Origin: Proales similis
Taxonomy: Eukaryota; Rotifera; Eurotatoria; Ploima; Proalidae
Length of the DNA: 64,000 nucleotides
Assembly (NCBI GenBank): GCA_019059635.1
Contig: JAGVRJ010000010.1
Coordinates: forward strand, 1,604,171 to 1,668,170
Direction: 5' to 3'
The position numbers and the translations under genes were made by a program. Shown piece by piece: positions 36,806 to 47,363 of the stretch. Position 1 is the stretch's first letter. Each line of letters starts with the position of its first letter. The notes under the pieces were generated by a model. It searched no databases. It was not told where the DNA came from and worked only from the letters and a program-made list of their open reading frames with translations.

Positions 36806-37926
36806 CCAATATTTGCTATCCCGTTACCAGCAGTAACCCATTTTATTCTTCTCCTCTTAACTCCCTCTTCTCTGTTATCATACACGGTTTTTCTTTTCGG
36901 GCATGAAAAAAGATTCTTGCGGGTCTAGGCAAAGTGTAGACGATTTAGTAGCTATGCAACGAGAACTTATGCGTCTTTTGAGAAAATTATAGGGTTTTAG
37001 CTTGTTTTGGGCGAGAATATTCTAATTGAGAAATAAATTAGTCGGTAATAAATATTGTTTTCGATTCGTAACTTGAAAAGTATCAAATGAATGTCATTTG
37101 CCTCTATTTACAGCATTTTCAAGGGCTTAGTATAAGAGTTAATCGATCGTGACAACAAGCATCTATGTTCTTTGTAAGTTCCTTTTATTTGATCAGTTCA
37201 AAATTCACATTTTTGCGATGAATCAGATGCTTCTTATTTTAAGAATTTTTAACGATGTTTCTTAGTTACTTTTCGGAAAATTTTTTTTATTTAGCTGAGT
37301 CGAACGCTTTATTGGGCTTAAATCGCGGTCTCTCTTGGGTGGGCCAATATAATGTTTAATTAATTTTGCAAGACAATTTAGCAGACTCAATGCTCAATGG
37401 CTTGCATTCGGCGTATGAAAGGATTATGAATCGACGTCGGGTAGAACTTATTCATAATAATTGCTCTCGGTTTGCCCTATTTGCGAGTGTGCGCAGTTGC
37501 GAGCGAGCTGCTGCTAAGCTCGAGTTCTTTTGCGCCCTCCCTATAATTTATGATTGAAATTAAAAATGGCGTAAAAGGATTTGGTATTCATATTTCATTG
37601 AAATAGTGAATTATACATAAATAGTGAATATGATTTGGGCCGGACGACGGTGTAGGGCCAACTCTGATTGAGATAATAAGAGGCACTGCTGCTGACGTTT
37701 TTCAAAGAGTCATCTACGCCTCTTTTTGTAGTCCTCTCATGCTCGTCTGAATCGTGTGATTATTTATGATAGAGACAGCTTTCTAAGTATTTCATATAAT
37801 TTTACCCTCTTTAGATTAAAAGGTCGTAGAAACGACTTGCGGTTTAGGCTAAGCACCGTTCGGTTCATTTGTTTAAGCTACCTGCTAATTTTGTGAGAAG
37901 AGTTGAAATAAAGTGCTGGCTGAAAA
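36806..37926. other. Intergenic region and casein kinase 5' region
   Basis: About 1.1 kb between the beta-trefoil-like gene and casein kinase 1. No gene is seen. It probably holds the 3' UTR of the first and the promoter and 5' UTR of the second. Confidence 0.45.
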
Positions 37927-39344
37927 ATGGATCAGACGGGAAGTAGCGGAGTAAGTCACTCGAGCAACAAGTCAGAATTTTTGGTCAGCGGGAAATATCG
38001 ACTTGTTCGCAAAATCGGCAGCGGTTCATTTGGAGATATATACCTTGGCATTAATGTATCGAACGGAGAAGAGGTAGCCGTCAAGCTCGAGTCGATCAAG
38101 GCTCGTCATCCTCAGCTTCTCTACGAGAGCAAACTGTACAAAATACTTCAGGGTGGAGTCGGCATTCCTCACATTCGATGGTATGGTCAAGAGAAAGATT
38201 ACAATATTTTGGTGATGGATCTACTCGGACCCAGCTTGGAGGACTTGTTCAACTTTTGCTCTCGCCGCTTTACCATGAAAACAGTGCTCATGCTAGCCGA
38301 CCAGATGATTAGTCGCATCGAGTTCGTGCACAACAAGAACTTTATTCATCGCGACATAAAACCGGACAATTTTTTAATGGGCATTGGGCGTCATTGCAAC
38401 AAAGTGTTCATTATTGATTTCGGCCTCGCTAAGAAATACCGTGACAATCGTACTCGTCAACACATCATGTACCGAGAGGACAAGAATCTGACCGGCACAG
38501 CTCGCTACGCGTCCATCAATGCTCATCTGGGCATTGAACAGAGCAGACGTGATGATATGGAGTCCCTCGGATACGTTACCATGTACTTCAATCGTGGCTC
38601 TCTACCCTGGCAAGGGTTAAAAGCTGCAACTAAAAAACAAAAGTACGAAAAGATAAGCGAGAAAAAGATGAGCACGCCGGTAGAAACTTTGTGCAAAGGA
38701 TTTCCGGCTGAGTTTGCTATGTATCTCAATTACTGCCGCGGTCTTCGATTTGAAGAGGCGCCCGACTACATGTATTTGAGGCAGCTATTCAGGATTTTGT
38801 TCCGAACACTCAATCACCAGTATGATTACACTTTTGATTGGACCATGCTTAAACAAAAAGCTGCGGCGGCTGCCATCACCTATAACAACGGAAATGGCAC
38901 TGGAAGTGGACAGGCTGCAGGCAATACTAACAATTCAAACAACGCAGGAATTCAGTCGGCAACTCCAGGCTTACCTATCGGTAGTAATGGAGCTGCCGGT
39001 CTGACCACATCGATGGGCAACATGGCTGGTAACTTGCCTGGCTCTGGTGGTTTACCCAACAACGGCGCATCAGCTGGTAAGTCGAACTATTTTATTTTGA
39101 AAAAAAAGAGCCGCAGCCAAACTTGAATACCGTCCCTTTAAATTGGAAAATCTCACATTTATTCTGATAAACAAAACCAGAGAATCTAGACTCAACGAAT
39201 CAACCTCCTAAAGTAGTGAAATTGAAAACACCATCTCAGGCTGATGAAGGAAACTCCGAGAAAAGTCCAACCCAATTAAATAATTTTGGGCTGCTTAGCT
39301 ACGGAATTGATGTTAACGACCAAGAAAGCCATATTGAAGGTTAA
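37927..39344 (+). CDS. CSNK1A1: Casein kinase I isoform alpha
   Basis: Exon 1 is 37927-39076 and contains the whole kinase domain without introns. Exon 2 is 39181-39344, giving 437 residues. Key elements: glycine loop [16 protein letters not shown] lysine, catalytic [32 protein letters not shown] and the CK1-specific [18 protein letters not shown]. Identity to animal CK1 alpha is very high through [23 protein letters not shown]. The tail is longer than in human and rich in Gly/Asn, ending in a short acidic exon. CK1 alpha is a Ser/Thr kinase acting in Wnt and Hedgehog signalling and the cell cycle. If the intron were retained, the protein would end 17 codons after the donor, giving a shorter isoform with a basic tail. 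Confidence 0.97.
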
Positions 39345-40247
39345 GACATTTAGTTAGCCAGGATTTAAAAGATTTTCTCATCAAGAATGAGTATATATAG
39401 CTCTGGCTTCCTAACCCAGTCAAATGCTATGGACTTAACCAATTTCGTGCTGCGCTCTTCATTTTTATCATTTTCCTACCCAGATCTAATCAAAAATAAA
39501 TTTTAGGTGGAAAGTGAAGAACAAAGAAGCCAATGAATGCGTTGCTTTATTTTCTTTCCAAATTACAAAGTTTCAAGCCAAGGCTTTCGAAAAAAAACAT
39601 TGCTCCTTTCCTTTTACTTTCTTCCTTCTTACTATAAATTCTTCTTATTATCACTTAAAACTACTCGGAACTTCTCTTTTAATCTCACATATATTACACA
39701 AATCAGACACACCATACAAAAGCCGCCATTCAGATTATAACAGAACAAAGGAACACAGTAGAAAATAATCACTTAATCTAAAGACCAACAATATTTGAGA
39801 GCTCGGGCTTAAAGAAAGAATGCACTAGAAGATCAATATAGCTTTTGAACTTTTCCTATCATCATTTCTCGCCTACTGAGAGCAGCAAGCTACAGAAGCT
39901 CTCGCTTTTTTAAAGAGCAATGACTTTGGTATATATGGACAACACCTGTTCGTGTCATTTATCAATAAAACCTCAAACTTAGTCTCAAACATTTATGAAA
40001 TCTGTTTAATTCCGAAATATAATGAAGATGAAGAATGAAGAAAAAGCCGTCTATTGATAAATTAGGGTTTTAGAAAATTGACTTGCTATACTTAATTAAA
40101 GGCAGTTCAGAAGCTATTCGCTTCAAGTTAAGTTTCTTTTGTCTTAAATGCTCTCGGTAAAAGATAACTAACTAACGCGTGCGATAGCTTTCTTTTTTTT
40201 CTGTTTAGAAGTACTCGTAATTTTCTGACTGACTGGGCTCCTGGAGA
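39345..40247. other. Intergenic region between casein kinase 1 and POLA2
   Basis: About 900 bp without a supported gene. A pyrimidine-rich tract ending in TTTAG lies about 40 nt before the POLA2 start, which looks like a splice acceptor and may mark a 5' UTR intron or trans-splice site. Confidence 0.4.
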
Positions 40248-41978
40248 ATGGACTCTGATTTTCATGCCGAATTTTTTTCTCAAAGACTAAAAATCAAAGC
40301 TGAAGGTTCTTTCAAATCAAAAAATTTTATTTATGCCCTCGTAAAACTTGGGCTAATTCTGCTAATTTATCCTAGTTTTGGAGAGGAAACTTGAGCAGAT
40401 TAAACAAGAGCTTATGAAAATAACTGGGATTCAAAGTTCTTACAACTTGACGGTTGCTACTCAAGAAGATGTTTGGATTTGTGGAAGAGTTTTGACAGAA
40501 AACACTGGAGGTGAAAAGCTGAGCGAACATAACGTAATATTGCAAGGCTCTTACAGATGTTCGTCAAGTGGAATCATACCACTCAATTTATCTCATTGTC
40601 CTGAGTTTACTATCTTTCCTGGCCAAGCAAGTCCCCTTCAAACTTTGTCTGAAAATTACCAGCATAAATTTTGATTCAAAAAGATTATTCTTGCTCAAGG
40701 GCATAATCCTGATGGGAAAAAGTTCGTTTGCAAAAGAATCATTGAGGTATATTCTCGTTTTTTTAATCTAGTTTTTTAATCTAGTCTATTTAATTTATAC
40801 AATATTTTCCTTAAGCCCCACCCTGCTCCAAAAGTGGCAAACTTAAATCAGATTGAACTCGAGAAAAAGTTCCTTAGAACGCCACATTCAATATCGATTT
40901 TTAAACAGAGAAATGAGGCCAAGAAGTTTATTGTCTCTGCTGGTCCATATACGATGAATGGTTCAGTTTCAATCGACTCGCTTATTTTACTTTTTGATGT
41001 TGCTAAGGCAAAGAGCGTTGACTTGGTAATTTTGGTAAGGCCTCTACTTGTACTTGGTAAATTATTAGAGCCATCAGCTATTGAGTAAGCTTGGACCTTT
41101 TGTTGACGTCAATCATGATCTTAATTCTCGAGGAAACTTGCCCCATTCTTATGACGAGCTTATGAGACGAATCATTCTTGAGCTAAACTCCCAAATTGAA
41201 GGGTAAAATTTTATAATAATTTTTATATTTCTAACACTAATCAATGAACGGTTTCCAGCACGAATATTCAGGTTATAATTCAACCTTCAATTGATGATTG
41301 CTGTGTTGAACCTGTATATCCTATTCAACCATTCGATCTATTTCAATCGCCTGAAAGCTCCAAAATAAATGTAATCTAGATTGTCTTTTATAATATTCAA
41401 CAGAATTTCAAATAAAATGAATTATTTTAGAACATTCATTTTGTTGAAGAGCCTACTCTTATAAAACTCAATGATCTGTTTATAGGAATAACTTCTACTG
41501 ATGTTGTAAAGGATCTCGCCTCCGTCTCATTTAATAAGTAACTTTATTTAAATATAATCTTGAGCCCCATTTACTAACGTTTATTCAACAGAACGAACAG
41601 TACCGACATTATATCCAGAAACTTGGCTCATTTGTTTTCTCAGCGCTCGTTCTATCCAATATATCCTTCTCCCGAATATCTCCCCATTGACTTTCAAAGC
41701 TGGAACAAATACGGTCGGCTTGATATCACACCAGACATCTTAATTGCTGCATCGAGTCTCAAGTCTTTTTTCAGAGTAAGAAAACCATTTGAGTTAGTCG
41801 TATGAAAAAAGATTCGAAGATTGATTCAAAGAATGTCAACGATTGTGCTTGCGTAAATCCCGGAAGGCTTGTAAAAGGAATTTCAACTGGCTCTTATGCT
41901 CAGATTACAATTGAAGCAGTTAATGATTTCGATAATACGACAAAGCCAGGCATTCAGGTTACGTTTCATAAAATCTAA
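40248..41978 (+). CDS. POLA2: DNA polymerase alpha subunit B (primase-polymerase accessory subunit)
   Basis: Nine exons (40248-40305, 40376-40626, 40684-40746, 40816-41034, 41090-41202, 41259-41370, 41431-41537, 41592-41775, 41832-41978) encode 417 residues. The start exon contains SDFHAEFFSQRL, which corresponds to FEHEFLSKRL of vertebrate POLA2. The OB-fold region has VATQEDVWICGRV and EFTIFPGQIILAQG. The inactive phosphodiesterase domain has GPYTMNGSV, LLGPFVDVNHDLN, RSFYPIYPSPEYLPIDF and CACVNPGRLVKG. It scaffolds DNA polymerase alpha with primase at replication origins. It lacks most of the N-terminal domain (human has 598 residues). Intron 2 (40627-40683) uses a GC donor, GCAAGT. Confidence 0.94.
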
Positions 41979-42139
41979 TAATAGATCAAAATATTGACTC
42001 GAACAAAATTTGTAACTTTTTTACTTTTTAATAAAAAATCATGATTAAAGACAAAAAAAATACTCAATAATTTTACGGAGGAATTAGCCTTCCTTTGCTG
42101 AAAAAAAGCAGTGTCTAAAAAATTTAAGGAAAAATTCAG

Positions 42140-42858
42140 ATGAATGCGATGAAAAGGCTAATAGGATTCGGAATAAAGAAGCCAGGCGTCATATTAAACA
42201 CCTTCCAGCAAAGAAACACATCAAATAGTCAACCAGCTGAATTCATCAATAGTAATCTTCAAAATGGAGTGGGACGATATATATGCCAATTACAAAGAGT
42301 AACCTTCAAATTCTGTAAAGAAAGCCCGAACAGCCAGCCTATAAGGTAACTTGACCCGTAAAAAATCTCAAAATTTGTAGTTTTATCACAAAAACAAGGG
42401 ATTTTATCGAATCTGATCTATTGGGCTTTGCTGAGAAAAATCCCGGAGTTGTAGTTTATTTGCAGCCTAAGCGCCACAGAAGGCCAAAAATATTCGCAGA
42501 ATACTGTAATTATGGTTTTAAATGTATTCTTGTTAGATAAGAAATCACAAATTAACAATAAATGTACAAATTTTAAGTGAACGGATCGCATCAAACATTA
42601 GATGTCCATGAGCACAGTCGAGAATCGATTGAAAAATGGCTTGAGTTTCTTCGAACTCGCAAAGGCGATACGATCATGCGGCTTTTAAAAAAACAAAAAA
42701 CATATAATCCAAGCATACAAGGGCCATGGAACCCATTCACAAACAAGCAGCCTTGGCGAGCGGTTGAATGCTTTCCATCAAGTTCATCTGATATTGTTTT
42801 AGAGGGACAACCGTCCGCTTCAGATAAAATTCTTCATCTTGCTAAGACCCAAAAATAA
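42140..42858 (+). CDS. MRPL43: Mitochondrial large ribosomal subunit protein L43
   Basis: Three exons, 42140-42345, 42399-42505 and 42578-42858, give 197 residues. After a basic N-terminus likely serving as the mitochondrial targeting sequence, the core reads [18 protein letters not shown], then [27 protein letters not shown] and [17 protein letters not shown], which are the conserved MRPL43 blocks. It is a structural protein of the mitochondrial large ribosomal subunit with a thioredoxin-like fold. The start codon follows an AG directly (TTCAG|ATG). The gene lies 162 bp after POLA2 and 243 bp before PSMD12 on the same strand. Confidence 0.93.
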
Positions 42859-43101
42859 GCTTTTTGACTTGTAAAGCTCAATAAAATGGTTTATCTTCAT
42901 CCTGTTCTTTATGAACATATTTAGTTTTTAAAAGCTTAAATTGATGAACAAATAGGTCAACAAATAAAACATGATTGTTCGACGCTGCAAAACATGCTTC
43001 AACAATTCGAATACAGATCGCTACATGCATTCATTTGAATAAGTGACTAGCAAATTTTGATCAAATAAAATCCATAGCTTATAGACCGATTTTTTAAAAA
43101 C

Positions 43102-44808
43102 ATGTCTCTTTACGGAAAGCTTGAAAAGCAAGAAGCTGACTACACCAAGCTTGTTGATGAAAAACTAATTGAAGCTGAAAAACTTGTTCAGGTAACAGCA
43201 TATTTGTAATCATGATTTAAATAATTTCCTCATTTACATTTCAAACAACAAAGCTCGGAAAACTAAGAGATGCTGTGCAAATGCTGCTTCCAATTGAAAA
43301 GCAAGCAAGAGTGGTAAGAATTAAACAAATATATTGAATTGAATTCTATCAAATTGACATTTATGATATTCATTACAAATAGGCTTGTGACTCTTCATCA
43401 ACGGGTCGAATATTGGTCGCAATTGTGCAATATTGTTTTCAAACCAAGGATTTGGATGCATTAAACGAAAATATTCATTTATTGACAAAACGCCGCTCTC
43501 AGTTGAAACAAGTAATTGGCATTTTCTAATATAAAAGTCATAATTGAAAAAACAGTTTTAGGCTGTGGCTAAAATGGTTCAAGAGGCATGTACATATGTG
43601 GATCATATACATGAAAAACCTGAAAAACTTAAGCTAATAGATACTTTGAGAACAGTGACTGCGGGAAAAATTTATGTGGAGATCGAGAGAGCACGTCTAA
43701 CTAGAAAATTGGCTGCAATCAAGGAAGCAGATGGTGATATCGAAGAAGCTGCAAAAATAATGCAAGAACTTCAAGTTGAGACTTATGGTTCAATGGAAAA
43801 GCGCGAAAAAGTGGAGTTTTTACTTGAGCAAATGAGGATGTGCTTATTAAGAGGCGATTTTATTCGAACTCAAATAATAAGCCGAAAAATAAGTATTCGA
43901 ACCTTTGAGGATGAAAGTTTTCACGTATGTCATATTTTATTTCTATGCTTCAAATCAAAACTGTTTAAACCTTTTAAAAGGATCTTAAACTCAAATTCTA
44001 TGAGTTAATGATTAAATTAGATTTACATGAATCAAACTATTTTGCAGTTTGCAAACATTACAAACATATATATGACACACCAAGAATTAAGCAAGACGAC
44101 TCCTTGATGAAGGAAGCTCTCAAGAATGTAGTTATTTACTTACTTCTTTCTCCTCATGATAACGAACAGCAAACTCTCTTGCATATGGTAGCTAATGATA
44201 AAAACCTCAATTCTATTCCCAAATACTTGTAGGTTTTAATCTTGTTCCTTTTGATATCTGTGAATTAATTTAGAAATTTTCAAGCGAGCTTCTTAAGCTT
44301 ATGAAAACAGATGAAGTCATTAATTGGCGAAGTCTTATCGAACATTTTGAAAGGGATCTTAAAGTAGGTGATCAGAGCTTCCCAGCTACAAATGCTTTCA
44401 AGAGTGAGGAAGGAGCCAAAAGATGGTCTGATTTCAAGACTAGGATAGTTGAGCATGTAAGACTTTACTTTCTCTTTTATGCTACACTTCAACTAATTTT
44501 GAGATTAATTATTCCAGAACATGAGGGTCATGGCAAAATACTACACTAGAATTTATACAAAGCGCATGGCCACTTTATTGGATCTAACCTTAGATGAAAC
44601 CGAAGAATTTTTATCAAATCTGGTGGTCAACAAGACTATTCACGGAAAAATTGACCGCCTTGGAGGGGTGGTTACATTTGAACACGAAAAAAATCCAAAC
44701 GAAATTCTCAATGACTGGAGTCACAAACTTAATTCTTTAATGAATTCGATAAACAAGACCACACACTTGATAAATAAGGAAGAAATGATTCACGCTGTAA
44801 AAGCTTAA
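43102..44808 (+). CDS. PSMD12: 26S proteasome non-ATPase regulatory subunit 12 (Rpn5)
   Basis: Seven exons (43102-43191, 43254-43313, 43383-43511, 43562-43924, 43981-44228, 44285-44456, 44518-44808), all in phase, give 450 residues, close to human 456. Recognisable blocks are [68 protein letters not shown], and in the PCI domain [47 protein letters not shown] and the final helix [21 protein letters not shown]. Rpn5 is a lid subunit of the 26S proteasome. The outer edge of the large palindrome (44550) lies inside the last exon; this left copy is intact. Confidence 0.97.
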
Positions 44809-45494
44809 AACAATTAAGCACCCGCATGTGATTTGGGACTTTAAACTATATTAATTTCAAACGAAAGCGAAAGCATTTTTCACCCATAATAAAAATTAAT
44901 TTCAAATCAATGTATTATCATCTTTTATTATTGAAAGTCGCCTTATAGCTAGCTTGTCGCCCATCAGATAAGATCAATTTTAGTGTATCTGATTTAAAAT
45001 TGAAATAGTTTTAAACAACTTCATGAATTTCAGAGGCCTTTATCATCACTTGGGCTTTTAAAACGCTGCTAGCAGTCGAATGATGTATAAAGAAAATGCG
45101 CAAACCTTTAAAAGCCAAAATCAGTGTTATTAAATCTACTGATAGCAAGCGTGGATAAAAATTTTGGCTTATAAAGTAAACAAATAATTGAAGTAATGAA
45201 TTTTAGGTTATAATTTAAGCTTTCTATCTATTATCCTTCATAAATATTTCCTTTAAAATTCTTTCCGCTAAAGATTAATTTATCTTTATAAAAGAGATAA
45301 TTTATATTTTGTTTTTACCCAACCGTTGTTTTATTCTACTTTTTGGTTAGTTAGACGTCAAGTTTATGATGCACTGACTAAGACAGAATTCTCGTCGCGT
45401 CAATAACAAGACTTGATTTAAAGGGAATTAAATTGCACTACTCAACTGACTAAACCCCACAACAAGGTCCACTGCACAGCAAAAGGTTTCAAAA
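44809..45494. other. Intergenic region between PSMD12 and SF3A2
   Basis: About 690 bp, AT-rich, dense stops, no gene seen. One arm difference was read here: TTT in AAGCTTTCTATC near 45225 is TT in the right arm. Confidence 0.45.
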
Positions 45495-46151
45495 ATGGAC
45501 TTTCAAAATAGGGTCGGCGGAAAGACTGGAACTGGAGGCGTTGCCTCTGCATCAGAAACTAATAGAGCAAGACGAGAAAGATTAAGACAGCTTGCTCTCG
45601 AAACAATTGATATTTTCAAGGATCCTTACTTTATGAAAAATCATTTGGGAACTTACGAGTGTAAACTCTGCCTGACACTGCATAACAATGAGGGAAGTTA
45701 TCTTGCTCACACTCAGGGCAAAAAACATCAAGCTAATTTAGCTCGAAGAGCCGCTAAAGAGAAGGCTGATGCACCTTCTCAGCCATCCTCAGTCTTAAAA
45801 ACTACTGTAGAGGTCAAACGATTCGTAAAAATTGGACGTCCAGGTTATAAAGTTACAAAACAAATGTGTCCCGAAACTGGACAACAAAGTCTATTGTTTC
45901 AGATCGACTATCCTGAAATAGCCGAAAACATAATACCACGACATAGGTTCATGTCTGCTTATGAGCAGAGGATAGAACCACCAGAAAAGCGATGGCAGTA
46001 TTTGTTATTCGCTGCAGAGCCATATGAGACTATTTCCTTTAAGATTCCTAGTCGAGAGATAGATAAAAACTCGGAGCACTTCTGGACGCACTGGAATATT
46101 GAAGCAAAACAATTTTTTTTACAGCTACCATTCAAAATCGAAGTAGCTTAA
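45495..46151 (+). CDS. SF3A2: Splicing factor 3A subunit 2
   Basis: A single exon of 218 codons. The N-terminus MDFQNRVGGKTGTGGVAS is almost invariant in SF3A2. It is followed by LALETIDIFKDPYFMKNHLG, the matrin-type zinc finger YECKLCLTLHNNEGSYLAHTQGKKH, GRPGYKVTKQ, LLFQIDYPEIAE, RHRFMSAYEQRIEPP and FWTHWN. SF3A2 is part of the SF3a complex in U2 snRNP and is needed for branch-site recognition. The protein stops right after the conserved core. The long proline-rich tail of vertebrate SF3A2 is absent, as in several invertebrates and yeast Prp11. Confidence 0.98.
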   Translation: MDFQNRVGGKTGTGGVASASETNRARRERLRQLALETIDIFKDPYFMKNHLGTYECKLCLTLHNNEGSYLAHTQGKKHQANLARRAAKEKADAPSQPSSVLKTTVEVKRFVKIGRPGYKVTKQMCPETGQQSLLFQIDYPEIAENIIPRHRFMSAYEQRIEPPEKRWQYLLFAAEPYETISFKIPSREIDKNSEHFWTHWNIEAKQFFLQLPFKIEVA

Positions 46152-46340
46152 AGGTTAAAGGTTATCTAGACTTAAGCTCTAAAAGCTATTTTATTTAGGG
46201 CTCGAGCGCTCAGGTATTTAGCTTGCCTTTTTCGTAAATCACAGATATTATAAGCACAATTAATAAAATTTCACAAAATATCTGCTTATTTGCTTTGTCT
46301 CCAAATTTTAAAGAAAGTTTTGTTTCTAAGACAAATTTAG

Positions 46341-47267
46341 AATGCATTAGCGTTGATTGCTAAGTATATAAAAGTTGAGCTCTCCTTATATTTTCAAGAA
46401 ATATTTGATTCTGAAACTTCTTCTGGCCAGAAGATGAGCTCAGCCCGCCTTAATGAAGCAAAGCGCGAATTTCAAAACAATTATGAGAAATTTCAAAGGC
46501 AGAAAATCTTGTACAATTTTTTAGTCGAAATATCGATGACTGAAGGCCATAACTTGGACGATATACTGATATTGAAGATGAATAACAATATGAAGAATTC
46601 AGTTGACTTGAATGAAACAGATTTTACTAAAAAGAATGCGCTGGAAATGAAAGAAAAAGCAAAAATAGCCGGGTTGCTGGAAGAGCAGCTTTTTAAAGAG
46701 CTAAAAAATATACACGTTTATTTTAAAAAATTATTGAAGTCCTCAAAGATTGATCAAGAAGAGAAAAGCCACGATCTAGATTGCGACAAGAGTTTATATG
46801 AAGATATAAAATCGCTAAAAGATGAGCTTAAAGGTATAATTCTACAAGAAGAATTCAAAAGATGTGATCTATTGAGTAAAGTTGAACTTCACTACAGATC
46901 TACATTCGAACTCATTGATACGTTGATCAAGCTCATGAGCGATTTTAAGTTAACATGGCTTCAGGAAAAATCGCATGTCCATATACAAGCTATAATCCTT
47001 GAAGCGGAAGCCCTTTTAACTAAAATGAGCCGTGTAAGAAACGATATCAAAAGTAGCCTATACTCTGTTGAAAGGCTCAAAGCACTAAGGGCAGTGCGGA
47101 CTAACATAGATGCTGACACTTTTTCAAATAAAATTCAGTTGGATAGTTTGACCCAAAAACTGCTTGAATATGAAGTCATGGGAGATGAGTTTTCTTCACT
47201 TCTTAAAAATTACAAAAAACTCAAAACGGCCCTTGCAGAAAAAATTTGGATGCTTGAAAGAACTTAA
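46341..47267 (+). CDS. HAUS4: HAUS augmin-like complex subunit 4 (5' end unresolved)
   Basis: An open frame of 308 codons runs from 46341 to the stop at 47267. It is almost entirely helical/coiled. The C-terminal block QKLLEYEVMGDEFSSLLKNY followed by KKLKTALAEKIWMLE matches the HAUS4 C-terminus (SYEVLGEEFDRLVKEYTVLKQ...NKRWALQE). Upstream IAKYIKVELSLYFQEI fits the N-terminal helices. HAUS4 belongs to augmin, which recruits gamma-tubulin to spindle microtubules. The start is odd: the frame opens exactly after an AG (TTTAG|AAT) and there is no ATG at all between the SF3A2 stop (46151) and 46341. The first in-frame ATG is 46434, which would cut conserved residues. An upstream exon or another start mechanism is needed. 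Confidence 0.7.
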   Translation, partial: NALALIAKYIKVELSLYFQEIFDSETSSGQKMSSARLNEAKREFQNNYEKFQRQKILYNFLVEISMTEGHNLDDILILKMNNNMKNSVDLNETDFTKKNALEMKEKAKIAGLLEEQLFKELKNIHVYFKKLLKSSKIDQEEKSHDLDCDKSLYEDIKSLKDELKGIILQEEFKRCDLLSKVELHYRSTFELIDTLIKLMSDFKLTWLQEKSHVHIQAIILEAEALLTKMSRVRNDIKSSLYSVERLKALRAVRTNIDADTFSNKIQLDSLTQKLLEYEVMGDEFSSLLKNYKKLKTALAEKIWMLERT

Positions 47268-47363
47268 GTTTTCAATTTATTATATTTGTATTAGATAATG
47301 AACAAATTGCTAAAATCTTAAGATAATTGTAACTCGTAAATTTCTGACATCTTTTAATTATAT

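Noticed and set aside
37366-37557. 63-codon frame upstream of casein kinase 1
   Set aside because: It begins with TTG, has no homology and lies in the presumed 5' region of the kinase.
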